From Halanaerobiales bacterium (GTDB taxonomy: Bacteria > Bacillota > Halanaerobiia > Halanaerobiales > DATFIM01), in assembly GCA_035270125.1 (NCBI GenBank), contig DATFIM010000074.1, positions 1-33,481 of the forward strand: 33,481 nt of DNA. The letters run 5' to 3'. Each line of letters opens with the position of its first letter. The stretch's first letter is position 1. Positions 23,733-32,502 of this stretch are shown here, in pieces. The translations under genes were made by a program, and so were the position numbers. Below the pieces are notes generated by a model, which did not search any database, was not told the origin of the DNA, and saw only the letters and a list, made by a program, of their open reading frames with translations.

Positions 23733-24851
23733 GTGGAAACAAAGAAAAAGATTATGTCTGTATTTGGTACAAGACCAGAGGCTATTAAAATGGCTCCTCT
23801 GATAAAAAAGTTAAAAAACAATAAAAATTTTGAAGTGACGATAGTAGTAACTGCCCAGCATCGAGAGATGTTAGACCAGGTTTTAGATCTTTTTGGGATC
23901 AAAACAAATTATGATTTGGATATAATGAAAAAAAATCAAAGTTTATCAGATATAACCTCTCGGGTTCTTAAAGGACTTGAAAGAATCTATAAAAAAGAAA
24001 ATCCTGATTTAGTACTTGTCCATGGAGATACTTCTACAACTTTTGTGGGAGCTTTAGCATCTTTTTATAATAAAATAAAAGTAGCTCATATAGAAGCAGG
24101 TTTAAGGACACATGAAAAATATTCTCCTTTCCCAGAAGAAATTAACAGACATTTAACAGGGGTTCTGGCTGATTTTCATTTTGCACCTACTGAAAGCACT
24201 TATAATAATTTAATAAAAGAAAATGTTTCAAAAGATAATATTTTTATAACCGGTAATACAGTGATTGATGCTCTTTATGAAATTAGAGACCCTGATTTTA
24301 AATTTTCTCAACCTGAATTAAAAAATATAAATTTTAACAGGAGAAAAGTTTTACTTTTAACAAGTCATCGCAGAGAAAATTTAGGTAAACCAATGGAAAA
24401 TATTTTTAAGGCAGTTAAAAGACTAATTTTAAAAAATAAAGATGTAGAAGTAATTTTTCCTGTTCATCTTAATCCTCGGGTTAGAAAAATAGCAAACAAA
24501 ATTTTTGCTGACATAGATAGGATTCATTTGATTGAACCTCTAGATTATAAACCTTTTATCAACTTAATGGATCGTTCTTACTTGATTTTAACTGATTCTG
24601 GTGGTATTCAGGAAGAGGCTCCTTCCTTAGCTAAACCTGTTTTAGTTTTGCGAGATACAACTGAAAGACCTGAAGCTATTGAAGCAGGAACGGTCAAGCT
24701 GGTTGGTACTGACCGGGAAAAAATATTTAATGAGACACAAAAATTATTAAATAATAAAAATCATTATAAAAAAATGGCTGAAGCAGTAAATCCTTATGGA
24801 GATGGAAAAGCAAGTGAAAGAATAATTGACTTTTTATTATCTAATTGTTAA
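23733..24851 (+). CDS. wecB: UDP-N-acetylglucosamine 2-epimerase (non-hydrolysing)
   Basis: Interconverts UDP-GlcNAc and UDP-ManNAc for surface polymers. The 372 residues show the GT-B-like fold with FGTRPEAIKMAPLIKKL near the start, HGDTSTTFVGALASFY, the AHIEAGLRTHEKYSPFPEE(INR) region with catalytic acids, and the UDP-binding DSGGIQEEAPSLAKPVLVLR followed by TERPEA. GTG 23733 is used, with AAGGTGG about eight bases upstream; the sequence ETKKKIMSVFGTRPE starts at the usual distance. It could supply ManNAc for a capsule or wall polymer, but no glycosyltransferase is seen in this window. Confidence 0.95.
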   Translation: METKKKIMSVFGTRPEAIKMAPLIKKLKNNKNFEVTIVVTAQHREMLDQVLDLFGIKTNYDLDIMKKNQSLSDITSRVLKGLERIYKKENPDLVLVHGDTSTTFVGALASFYNKIKVAHIEAGLRTHEKYSPFPEEINRHLTGVLADFHFAPTESTYNNLIKENVSKDNIFITGNTVIDALYEIRDPDFKFSQPELKNINFNRRKVLLLTSHRRENLGKPMENIFKAVKRLILKNKDVEVIFPVHLNPRVRKIANKIFADIDRIHLIEPLDYKPFINLMDRSYLILTDSGGIQEEAPSLAKPVLVLRDTTERPEAIEAGTVKLVGTDREKIFNETQKLLNNKNHYKKMAEAVNPYGDGKASERIIDFLLSNC

Positions 24852-24892
24852 AATACTTAATGAAGATTTTAAGATTTTAAAGGAGGGAGAAG

Positions 24893-26677
24893 ATGAATTT
24901 AGAAGATCTTGAAAATGACACCATAAATAATTATACTTACTTTGAAATTCTTAAGAAATTTTATAATACTTATCTCAAAAAATATAAGTTTTTATTTTTT
25001 GGAGTACAACTATTACACGTTTTAATTTCAGGACTTGCCTTAGTTCCTCCATTAATATTAAGACAGATTATTGATCAAGCTATACCAAGTGGTAATGTAT
25101 CTCGAATTGTCAAACTTGTATTTATTGCTTTTGGAGTATATCTGGCCAGTGCTATTTTTCGTTATTTACGCGTTTATCACGGCCATAAGGCAGCTCAATA
25201 CATTACTAGAGATATGAGGAATGATTTATATAATCATTATCAATATTTATCTTTGAATTTTCATGATAATAAAAAGACTGGTGAACTAATGTCCAGGGTT
25301 ATTGACGATTTAAATAGGTTACAGGAATTTATTCATCATGGGCCAGAAGCAATAGTTGGTTCTGCTGTGCTTTTAACTGGTACAGTTGTTATTATATTTT
25401 CTTTAAATATAAAATTAACTTTAGCTACTTTATTATATGTTCCTTTGCTTTTATATTTTGCTTATAAATTAATGCAGAAAATGCATCAGGCATTTAGGAA
25501 AACAAGAAGTGCAAAGGCTAATTTAAATGATAGACTAGAAGATAATCTAGCTGGTATAAAAGTAATAAAAGCTTTTGTTAATGAAGGTTTTGAAAAAGAA
25601 CGTTTTAGAGAAAAAAATCAGGAACATGCTGAAAATAGAATGGAAGCTATCTGGTATATAAGTGTTCTTTTTCCAGGTTCAAGACTTCTTAATAGTTTTG
25701 GGATATTAACAATTATAAGTTATGGAGCATATTTAACTATTGCCGGGGATATGACTGTAGGTACTATTGTTGCTTTTTATACTTATTTAATTCAGTTTAG
25801 AGAACCATTACTTAGAATTGTTAGAATGTCTCAGGGATTAAGTAGATTTTTTGCCAGTACAGAACGTTATTTTTCACATATGGATCTAAAACCACAGATT
25901 TTGTGTAATACCGGTGAACATGAAGAAAATAAACTTCAAGGTAGTGTAGAATATGAAAACGTTCATCTTAACTATGATGAAGATGAAGAAGTTCTTTCAG
26001 GTGTTAATTTTAAAGCTGAACCGGCTGAAACTGTTGCTTTAGTTGGTCCAAGTGGTGCTGGTAAAACCAGTATTGTAAGATTAATACCACGATTATATGA
26101 GGCTAATATTGGTAAAGTCAAAGTTGATGGAACAGATGTTAAAGATTATAATTTAAAGAATTTACGTAGTTTTATCGGTATGGTTATGCAGGAAGATTTT
26201 CTCTTTTCTGATTCTGTAGCAGAAAATATTGCTTATGGAAGACCTGATGCTTCCCGGGACGAAATTATTGAAGCAGCAAAAGAAGCTAATGCCCATGACT
26301 TTATTTTAGATCTTAAAGATGGTTATGATACTATGGTAGGTCAAAGAGGGATAAAATTATCAGGTGGACAGAGACAGCGTATTTCTATTGCGAGAGCTTT
26401 TCTTAATGATCCAAAGATTCTAATCCTTGATGAGGCTACTTCTTCAGTTGATCTCGAAACAGAACAACTAATTCAGGAAGCAGTAGATAAAGTTACAAGA
26501 GGTAGAACAACATTTATTATTGCTCATAGATTAGCCACTATTGTAAATGCAGATAAAATACTTTTTGTTGAAGATGGGAAAATAGTTGAACGTGGTAAAC
26601 ACCAGGAATTGATTGAAAAGAATGGTAAATATAAAGAATTCTATGAAATGCAGTTCAAAAAAGAAGAAGTTAGCTAA
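24893..26677 (+). CDS. ABC exporter half-transporter (fused TMD-NBD, multidrug/lipid type)
   Basis: A 594-residue type IV ABC exporter subunit. Six membrane helices occupy about 30-325 (LISGLALVPPLILRQIIDQ marks the start, with the coupling-helix region LMSRVIDDLNRLQEFIHHG). The ATPase domain follows: Walker A GPSGAGKTS (about 385), Q-loop MVMQEDFLFS, signature LSGGQRQR (about 490), Walker B ILILDEATSSVD and switch histidine IIAHRLATI. It probably works as a homodimer, since no partner half-gene is adjacent. SD AAAGGAGGGAG precedes ATG 24893. It ends the unit; a strong terminator follows 46 bases later. The substrate (lipid, drug or peptide) cannot be told from the sequence. Confidence 0.93.
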   Translation: MNLEDLENDTINNYTYFEILKKFYNTYLKKYKFLFFGVQLLHVLISGLALVPPLILRQIIDQAIPSGNVSRIVKLVFIAFGVYLASAIFRYLRVYHGHKAAQYITRDMRNDLYNHYQYLSLNFHDNKKTGELMSRVIDDLNRLQEFIHHGPEAIVGSAVLLTGTVVIIFSLNIKLTLATLLYVPLLLYFAYKLMQKMHQAFRKTRSAKANLNDRLEDNLAGIKVIKAFVNEGFEKERFREKNQEHAENRMEAIWYISVLFPGSRLLNSFGILTIISYGAYLTIAGDMTVGTIVAFYTYLIQFREPLLRIVRMSQGLSRFFASTERYFSHMDLKPQILCNTGEHEENKLQGSVEYENVHLNYDEDEEVLSGVNFKAEPAETVALVGPSGAGKTSIVRLIPRLYEANIGKVKVDGTDVKDYNLKNLRSFIGMVMQEDFLFSDSVAENIAYGRPDASRDEIIEAAKEANAHDFILDLKDGYDTMVGQRGIKLSGGQRQRISIARAFLNDPKILILDEATSSVDLETEQLIQEAVDKVTRGRTTFIIAHRLATIVNADKILFVEDGKIVERGKHQELIEKNGKYKEFYEMQFKKEEVS

Positions 26678-26723
26678 TAATTTTCTATAATTAAATAATA
26701 ATAGTATTTTTTAAATCATTATT

Positions 26724-26766
26724 TGCCTGTAAACTTTTTTAAGTTTGCAGGCATTTTATTTTTTTT
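26724..26766 (+). terminator. Strong intrinsic terminator
   Basis: A 13-bp stem (26724-26736 with 26741-26753, one G-U pair), a TTTT loop and a tail TTTTATTTTTTTT. It closes the unit ending with the ABC exporter. Confidence 0.93.
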
Positions 26767-26809
26767 AGAGAATATTAATAATGATATAGCAGAAAGGAGG
26801 GGAATATAG

Positions 26810-27454
26810 GTGCTTTTTAATAATAATTTGGAAAAAAAGAAAAAAAGAATGATAGAAAATGATTTAAAAGGGCGTAATATTAAGGATGAAAAAATATTAG
26901 AAGCTTTTTTAGAAGTTCCACGAGAAAAATTTGTCCCTGAAAGATTTTATGAAGATTCTTATGCAGATAGACCTTTACCAATTGGAGAAGGACAAACAAT
27001 AAGTCAACCTTATATTGTAGCTGAAATGGTTAGAGTAGCTAACCCCTCTGCAGATGATAAAGCACTTGAGGTTGGATCAGGTTCTGGTTATGCAGCAGCA
27101 ATACTTTCTAGAATTGTCAAAAAAGTTTATGGAATAGAACGTTTTGAATTTTTAGTTAAAGAATCCAAAAAAAGATTAGAAGAATTAAATTATGATAATA
27201 TAATTATTAAAAAGGGAGATGGGAGTAAAGGCTGGGAGGAAAAATCACCTTTTGATATAATAATTGTTAGTGCAGCAGCCAGTAGAGTCCCTGATAGGTT
27301 ATTAGAACAACTGGCTGAGAATGGAAGGATGATAATTCCAATAGGTAATCAATTTAGACAGGAATTAATTTATTATAAAAAAGAAAACGGGGAAATTAAC
27401 AAAAAAGTAATAACCTATGTTAGATTTGTTCCCTTGATAAGTGAAGAAGAATAA
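26810..27454 (+). CDS. pcm: Protein-L-isoaspartate O-methyltransferase
   Basis: Methylates isoaspartyl residues in damaged proteins using S-adenosylmethionine, starting their repair. The 214 residues include VPREKFVPERFYEDSYADRPLPIGEGQTIS-like family sequence (positions about 41-66), YIVAEMV, the SAM site LEVGSGSGYAAAILS and the downstream FDIIIVSAAASRVPDRLLEQL. Residue order and length are typical. The start is GTG 26810 with AAAGGAGGGG seven bases upstream. It is the first gene after the terminator, with the PD40 gene 36 bases downstream. In Halanaerobium-like salt-adapted cells such repair would be unremarkable. Confidence 0.94.
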   Translation: MLFNNNLEKKKKRMIENDLKGRNIKDEKILEAFLEVPREKFVPERFYEDSYADRPLPIGEGQTISQPYIVAEMVRVANPSADDKALEVGSGSGYAAAILSRIVKKVYGIERFEFLVKESKKRLEELNYDNIIIKKGDGSKGWEEKSPFDIIIVSAAASRVPDRLLEQLAENGRMIIPIGNQFRQELIYYKKENGEINKKVITYVRFVPLISEEE

Positions 27455-27490
27455 ATATTTATGACATATATTTAAGAGGAGGATTTAGTA

Positions 27491-28435
27491 ATGGAGGGCG
27501 TTGGAAGAAGTATAGTATTTTTGGTAGTAGTTTTAATAATTTTCACAGCTGCTGCATTTTTTGTAACACAGGTTGATTATCGAGGTAGAGATCCATTGGA
27601 AGTTGAATCAAGTTTTTCTAAAGAAAAAATTGTATTTTCTACAGAAAGAGAAGGAGATACAGAAATTGCTATTATAAATGTAGATGGCAGTGGAGAAAAA
27701 ATGTTAACTAAAAATCATGTTTCTGATGAGCAGCCTGATTGGTCACCTGATAATTCTCAAATAGTGTTCACATCATATAGAAGTGGAAATAAAGAAGTTC
27801 ATATTATGAATAGTGATGGAAGTAATATTAGAAAAATAACAAATATGAAAACAATTATTGATTATCCAAGTTGGTCACCAGATGGAGAATTAATAGCCTT
27901 TAGTGCCTGGAAAAATGGAACTAAAAATATTTATACTGTAAAAACTGATGGTAGTAATTTAAAAAAACTAACTAATAGTAAAAATGAGATCCATAATGAA
28001 TATCCTGCCTGGTCACCAGATGGGAAAAAAATCATATATCGTTCTGATAAAGGTTTAAATGCAGATATTTATATAATGAATCGAGATGGAAGTAATCAGA
28101 GGAAACTTGTAGAAAAATCTTTTTTTGATGGAGGATATGCTGACTATTCACCTGATGGTAGTAAAATAGTATTTACTTCTTATACAGAAGGAAGCAAAGA
28201 ATTATTTGTTATGGATGCAAATGGTAAAAACATAAAAAGGCTTACTGATAATGATATATATGAAGGTTTTCCCAGTTGGTCACCGGATAGTAAAAAAATT
28301 ACATTTATAAGATATGACAATAGATTTTTAAGACCTAAATATGCTGATATTCATATTATGGAGGTAGAAACAAAAAAAATAAGAGAAGTTACAGATAATT
28401 TATTCAAAGAAAATCATCCATCCTGGTCTAATTGA
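27491..28435 (+). CDS. Membrane-anchored TolB-like beta-propeller (PD40 repeats)
   Basis: A 314-residue protein with one N-terminal membrane segment (about 7-26) and little positive charge before it. The rest is a run of PD40/WD40-like repeats. The repeat core WSPD (or YSPD) with D-G-S and I-x-F/Y-x-S occurs five times, and a sixth truncated copy ends SWSN at the C terminus, so a six-bladed propeller like the TolB C-terminal domain is expected. The domain should face the periplasm. The TolB N-terminal domain and Pal/TolA genes are absent, so it is not TolB itself. Function unknown. SD AGAGGAGGA precedes ATG 27491. Confidence 0.85.
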   Translation: MEGVGRSIVFLVVVLIIFTAAAFFVTQVDYRGRDPLEVESSFSKEKIVFSTEREGDTEIAIINVDGSGEKMLTKNHVSDEQPDWSPDNSQIVFTSYRSGNKEVHIMNSDGSNIRKITNMKTIIDYPSWSPDGELIAFSAWKNGTKNIYTVKTDGSNLKKLTNSKNEIHNEYPAWSPDGKKIIYRSDKGLNADIYIMNRDGSNQRKLVEKSFFDGGYADYSPDGSKIVFTSYTEGSKELFVMDANGKNIKRLTDNDIYEGFPSWSPDSKKITFIRYDNRFLRPKYADIHIMEVETKKIREVTDNLFKENHPSWSN

Positions 28436-28464
28436 TTTATTTCTGGACATATATCTGATATAAT
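28436..28464 (+). promoter_or_regulatory. Probable sigma-70-type promoter with extended -10
   Basis: TATAAT at 28459-28464 is preceded by TGA, forming an extended -10; a weak TTTATT lies 17 bases further upstream. It begins in the 72-base gap after the PD40 gene and leads into the sulfotransferase-like gene 44 bases downstream. Confidence 0.55.
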
Positions 28465-28507
28465 AGATGTAGTTGTAAATAGCAAAAAAATGGAGGTTGA
28501 ATATATT

Positions 28508-29191
28508 ATGGGAAATAGTAAAAAAGATATAAAAGCCCTTATTTTAAAAGATGGAGTAATTGTAGGAGGACATCCGCGTAGTGGTACATCATTAGTTTGT
28601 CAACTTTTAGAAACAGCTTTTGTTAATTTTCCTTCTGATTTTGAAGGTGATGAATATAATCAAGGTGGATATTATGAACTTGCCAGAAGTAAAAAATTAT
28701 CTAAAAATTTAATAAATGAGGCAATGACAATTGAGAATACAAAAGAAATGAATAAAATTGTGAAATTATTAAATGAAAAAAGTGGAGTATCTGGTTTGAA
28801 ATTGGTAAGAATTGCAGCCTTTTTCTTTTATAGACATATTGCAAAAAAATTACGTTCAGTATTTGTTTTTAGAAACCCAGCTGATGTAAAAGCAAGTCTT
28901 TTTAGAAGAGGAATTTCTCAATTTGAACCTGACTGGATAGAAAATAATAATGCTTTAATAGCTGCTTATGAAAATATTGAAGATAGCATTATAGTTAGTT
29001 ATGAATCTCTTATAAATAATGATCCCAGTGTTGAAAAGAAGTTTAAATCTATTGGATTTAATGTAAATATGGGAATAATTGATGAATCACATCAAACCCA
29101 GAAAAAAAGTAGAGTGATGATAACTGATGAAGAAGAAAAAATGTATAAAATTCTAAAAGAATTGGAAGATGAACAGTCAGCTTCTCTTTAA
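28508..29191 (+). CDS. Sulfotransferase-family protein
   Basis: About 227 residues with the P-loop-like fold of PAPS-dependent sulfotransferases. The 5'-phosphosulfate loop is GGHPRSGTSLV (about 20-30) and the 3'-phosphate site FRNPADVKASLFRRG lies at about 119-133. The protein is at the short end for the family and has a Lys-rich, acidic C terminus. ATG 28508 is preferred over ATG 28490 because TGGAGGTTGA lies between the two at the right distance. No PAPS synthesis genes or obvious acceptor pathway are in the window, and some members of this fold are not true sulfotransferases. The TPR-like gene follows after 26 bases. Confidence 0.78.
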   Translation: MGNSKKDIKALILKDGVIVGGHPRSGTSLVCQLLETAFVNFPSDFEGDEYNQGGYYELARSKKLSKNLINEAMTIENTKEMNKIVKLLNEKSGVSGLKLVRIAAFFFYRHIAKKLRSVFVFRNPADVKASLFRRGISQFEPDWIENNNALIAAYENIEDSIIVSYESLINNDPSVEKKFKSIGFNVNMGIIDESHQTQKKSRVMITDEEEKMYKILKELEDEQSASL

Positions 29192-29217
29192 GAGGGGATA
29201 GAAAGCAGAGGTGTTAT

Positions 29218-29841
29218 ATGAGTTTTTTTGATAAAATAAAAGATATTTTTAATTTTAAAAAAGAAAAAAAGAAAAATGATTTTAATAATGAGGAAGAAAT
29301 GGAAGTAAAAGAAAATATAACTGAAGACATAGCAGATAATGAAAAAATGAAAAATGATACTGAAAATGCAAATACTAAACAAAAAGAAATACAAATACTA
29401 GCAGAAAAAGCCTTTGAAGCTAAAGTTAATGGAGAATATAAAAAAGCTTTAAAATTATGGGATAATTTTTGCAATGAATATCCAGAAGCAAAAGCTCAGG
29501 CTAAAGCCAGAAAAGCTAAGATTTATATTATTCTTGGAAAAAATGAAAAAGCTGAAAATGAATTAATAGAGTTTTTTGAATGGTATAGTAATAAAGGAAG
29601 TTTTGATTATAGTAGCAGTTATTTTACTGTATTTATTTCTGCTCTTCAGGACCTTGGATTTTATGTTGGAGAATGGGCTGATAGTAAAGATTACTTAAAA
29701 AATATTTCTGGTGAAGATGTTTCTTTAGACAAAAATTTAACTATGAAGAGGATTCAAAAAGGCTTAGATTATTTGAAGAAAAATGATATCTGGTCTTCTT
29801 CTCTAGAAGAAGTTGAAAAAAATCTTGGGATGTTATCATAA
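29218..29841 (+). CDS. TPR-like hypothetical protein
   Basis: A 207-residue protein not assigned to a named family. Residues 1-60 are a very charged Lys/Glu/Asn-rich, probably disordered or coiled segment. Residues about 60-125 contain helical repeat pairs resembling tetratricopeptide repeats (AFEAKVNGEYKKALKLWDNF, then ARKAKIYIILGKNEKAENEL). The C-terminal part is helical with aromatic clusters (FEWYSNKG, FYVGEWADS). No signal peptide or membrane segment. SD AGAGGTG precedes the ATG. It probably is cytoplasmic and binds protein partners, perhaps the neighbouring sulfotransferase-like protein, but nothing in the sequence shows this. Confidence 0.7.
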   Translation: MSFFDKIKDIFNFKKEKKKNDFNNEEEMEVKENITEDIADNEKMKNDTENANTKQKEIQILAEKAFEAKVNGEYKKALKLWDNFCNEYPEAKAQAKARKAKIYIILGKNEKAENELIEFFEWYSNKGSFDYSSSYFTVFISALQDLGFYVGEWADSKDYLKNISGEDVSLDKNLTMKRIQKGLDYLKKNDIWSSSLEEVEKNLGMLS

Positions 29842-29885
29842 CAAGATTCTAAGTAAAAAGGAAGAGGAAAGGAGAAGACTTTAAA

Positions 29886-30257
29886 ATGGAAGATAGAGAG
29901 TGTGAAGTATGTGAAGTTTTTAATCCTAATAAAAAAATAGTTGAGATTTTAAAAAGTAAACAATTAGATGATCAAACTATTAATAAACTGGCTGATTTAT
30001 TTAAAACAATGTCTAATCCAACGAGGATAAAAATAATTTATAGTCTTCGGGAAAAAGAATTATGTGTATGTGATCTTACAGAAATACTTGACATGAGTTC
30101 CTCAGCTGTTTCCCATCAATTAAGAGTTTTGCGTAATATGAATTTAGTAAAATACAGAAAAGAAGGCAGGTCTGTTTATTATTCTTTAAATGATAATCAT
30201 GTTTTGTGTCTTTTTACTCAGGGCTTAGAACATGTCCTTGAAGATGAGGTGAAATAA
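29886..30257 (+). CDS. ArsR/SmtB-family metal sensor, CadC-like
   Basis: A 123-residue winged-helix repressor. The recognition region is MSSSAVSHQLRVLRNMNLV and the wing KYRKEGRSVYYSL. Two metal sites can be traced. The alpha-3N site has C6 and C9 from the N terminus and C60 and C62 in ELCVCDL, as in the Cd/Pb sensor CadC. The alpha-5 site has D103, H105, H116 and E119 in the spacing of SmtB-type zinc sensors. A repressor released by Cd, Pb or Zn is therefore expected. The gene has its own SD (GGAAAGGAG) and is coupled to the alpha/beta hydrolase gene, whose start touches its stop. No metal efflux pump is in the window. Confidence 0.9.
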   Translation: MEDRECEVCEVFNPNKKIVEILKSKQLDDQTINKLADLFKTMSNPTRIKIIYSLREKELCVCDLTEILDMSSSAVSHQLRVLRNMNLVKYRKEGRSVYYSLNDNHVLCLFTQGLEHVLEDEVK

Positions 30258-31118
30258 TTGAGATCAAAATGGCCTATTATTTTAATAATTGTTGTTTTGG
30301 CTATTGTTTTTGCAAGAATGAGATATGGCCCTTTTTATTATGTAGGAGCTTACAATTTAGTTCCTGTTCCCGGGATTAAAGTAGAAAAGGATATTAGCTT
30401 TGGTGAAGATGAACGTTTAAGGTTAGATGTTTATTATTCTGAAGAAAAGAGCAAAGATAAAAAACCAGTAGTGATTTTTGTTCATGGAGGAAGCTGGAAA
30501 AGCAATAACAAAGATCAATTTAGATTCATAGGTAAAAATCTTGCTAGAAGAGGTTATATAGCGGTTTTGCCAAATTATCGTCTGGTTCCTGAGCATCGTT
30601 ATCCAGCTCAGATTAAAGATGTAGCCAGGGCTTTTAAGTGGACTGAGGATAATATTGATATTTATGGAGGAAGCAAAGATAAGATAATATTAAGCGGTCA
30701 TTCAGCTGGAGGACATTTAGCTGCTTTAATTGGTTATAGTGATTACTGGCAAAAAGAATATAATATTTCTAAAGAAAAAATAAATTATTTAGTTCTTCTG
30801 GCAGGAGTTTATAAATTTCCAGATGATTATGAAAAAGGAGCCGATGTAGTCAAAGATTTTGTTCCTAAAGAATCTTGGGTAGAGGCCCAACCAGTTTCAC
30901 ATCTTGATTCATCTGATCCACCTACTTTTATAATACAGGGGTTGGCTGATAAGACAGTTTCTCCTGAACAGGCAGATTATCTTGCGAAAAGTTTAGAGAA
31001 AAAGGGTGTTAAACACAAAAGTATTTTAAAAAATGATCTTAATCACATAAGCTTACTTTTTTCATTTGCAGATAATAGCCATCAAATATGGGATGAAATT
31101 AAATTTGATAAAAAATAA
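30258..31118 (+). CDS. Membrane-anchored alpha/beta hydrolase (esterase/BD-FAE type)
   Basis: A 286-residue hydrolase with one N-terminal membrane anchor (about 4-19), so the catalytic domain is probably outside the inner membrane. The oxyanion motif is HGGSW (76-80), the nucleophile is S149 in GHSAGG, the acid D231 in GLADKTVSP and the histidine H263 in LNHISLL. This is the HSL/carboxylesterase pattern of small-ester hydrolases. TTG 30258 is the first base after the ArsR stop, with GAGGTGA as SD, so the two are translated together and the metal sensor probably controls it. Substrate unknown; a metal-linked esterase is unusual. Confidence 0.88.
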   Translation: MRSKWPIILIIVVLAIVFARMRYGPFYYVGAYNLVPVPGIKVEKDISFGEDERLRLDVYYSEEKSKDKKPVVIFVHGGSWKSNNKDQFRFIGKNLARRGYIAVLPNYRLVPEHRYPAQIKDVARAFKWTEDNIDIYGGSKDKIILSGHSAGGHLAALIGYSDYWQKEYNISKEKINYLVLLAGVYKFPDDYEKGADVVKDFVPKESWVEAQPVSHLDSSDPPTFIIQGLADKTVSPEQADYLAKSLEKKGVKHKSILKNDLNHISLLFSFADNSHQIWDEIKFDKK

Positions 31119-31139
31119 AATCAGTTTAGATCTGATTTT
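31117..31139 (+). terminator. Weak hairpin between hydrolase and sigma-54 activator genes
   Basis: An 8-bp AT-rich stem (AAAATCAG / CTGATTTT) with a 7-base loop, ending in four T and then directly in the SD GAGGAGG of the next gene. It may only partly stop transcription. Confidence 0.4.
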
Positions 31140-31151
31140 GAGGAGGTTTTT

Positions 31152-32501
31152 ATGCTTTCCGATTTAAATAAAAAAGAATTATTATTGATTCTAGATAATT
31201 TACATGAAGCAGTCTGTGTAGTAGATAAAGAAAAACGAGTATTGTTTTGGAGCAAAAAATCTGAAGAGCTTTTTGAAATAAAAAAAGAAGAAATAATTGA
31301 TGAGAAATTAAGTGATTTTTTTCCTAATGCTCTTTTGCTTAAAGTAGTTGATGAAAGGAAAGCAATTGAAAATATTATTTTAAGTCCCAAAGAAGGCAGT
31401 TATGTTATTTTAAGTGGGATTCCACTTTATTCTGATGGTGAATTTTTAGGAGCGGTAGCTACTGATAGAGATGTAACAGAAATTATTAATACTTCAAGAA
31501 ATAATGAAAATGATAAATCAGGTGAAAATGTAACCAATTTTGAAAGAGGAGATTGTTTTGATAATATAATAGGACAAAGTGAAATAATCGAGAATAAAAT
31601 AAACAAAGCAGCTCGAGTTGCAAGGACAAATAGTAGTATAATTATTTCTGGAAAAACAGGAACCGGTAAAGAAATATTTGCTCGAACGATTCACTGTTAT
31701 AGTAAACGCAAAGGGGATTTTGTGCCTGTTAACTGTAGTGCTATCCCTGAAAGCCTTTTTGAAAGTGAGATGTTTGGTTATGTTGAAGGTGCTTTTACAG
31801 GTGCATCAACTAAAGGTAGACTTGGGAAATTTCAAAAAGCTCATAAGGGAACTTTATTTTTAGATGAAATAGAAGCTTTGCCTTTAACAATGCAACCCAA
31901 ATTACTCAGAGTTCTTCAGGATAAAGAGATTGTTCCTGTTGGAGGAGATAAAAAGATTAATGTTGATGTAAGAATAATTGCAGCAACTAATAAAGATTTG
32001 AGAAAATTAGTTGAGGAAGGTAAATTTAGAGAAGATTTATATTATAGATTAAATGTAGTAGATATTAATTTACCTGAACTACAGGAAAGGAAAAAAGATA
32101 TTCCGCTTTTTATCAATCATTTTATAGATCAATTTTGTCAGGAAAATAATATTTATACAAGACCCAAAATAGAACCTAAAGTTTTAAAATTTTTGATAGA
32201 ATATCCCTGGAATGGTAATGTTAGAGAATTGAAAAACACTGTAGAACATTTAGTGTTATTTTCTCGGAATGGAATGATTACTAAAGAGAGTATTCCAGAT
32301 TATATAATTGCTGAAAATGATAAAAAACAAAAGGAAACTTTTGATTTAAAAGAAAATTTGAAAGAAAAGGAAATTAATCTTATAAAAAAAGCCATGAAAA
32401 AAACAGAAGGGAATAAAAAATTAGCAGCTGAATTATTAAATATTCCTCGAAGTACATTGTATTATAAATTAAATAATTATAATTTAGAAGAATTAAAATA
32501 A
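31152..32501 (+). CDS. Sigma-54-dependent transcriptional activator (PAS - AAA+ - Fis HTH)
   Basis: A 449-residue bacterial enhancer-binding protein. An N-terminal PAS domain occupies about 8-112 (LDNLHEAVCVVDKEKRVLFW). The AAA+ domain (about 135-370) has Walker A SGKTGTGKE (166-174), the sigma-54-contacting GAFTGA at 213-218, Walker B GTLFLDEIE (233-241) and the arginine-containing FREDLYYRLNVV. The Fis-type helix-turn-helix is at the C terminus (NKKLAAELLNIPRSTLYYKL, 421-440). The PAS domain suggests it responds to a small ligand rather than to phosphorylation. Two dyads start two bases after its stop codon and a sigma-54 promoter lies 111 bases downstream, so it is very likely the direct activator of the symporter genes. 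SD GAGGAGG precedes ATG 31152. Confidence 0.95.
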   Translation: MLSDLNKKELLLILDNLHEAVCVVDKEKRVLFWSKKSEELFEIKKEEIIDEKLSDFFPNALLLKVVDERKAIENIILSPKEGSYVILSGIPLYSDGEFLGAVATDRDVTEIINTSRNNENDKSGENVTNFERGDCFDNIIGQSEIIENKINKAARVARTNSSIIISGKTGTGKEIFARTIHCYSKRKGDFVPVNCSAIPESLFESEMFGYVEGAFTGASTKGRLGKFQKAHKGTLFLDEIEALPLTMQPKLLRVLQDKEIVPVGGDKKINVDVRIIAATNKDLRKLVEEGKFREDLYYRLNVVDINLPELQERKKDIPLFINHFIDQFCQENNIYTRPKIEPKVLKFLIEYPWNGNVRELKNTVEHLVLFSRNGMITKESIPDYIIAENDKKQKETFDLKENLKEKEINLIKKAMKKTEGNKKLAAELLNIPRSTLYYKLNNYNLEELK

Positions 32502-32502
32502 C

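Noticed and set aside
29188-29474. Two hydrophobic minus-strand open frames opposite the TPR-like gene
   Set aside because: They are the antisense of a Lys/Glu-rich coding segment, which always reads as Phe/Ser-rich; they have no SD and no family resemblance.
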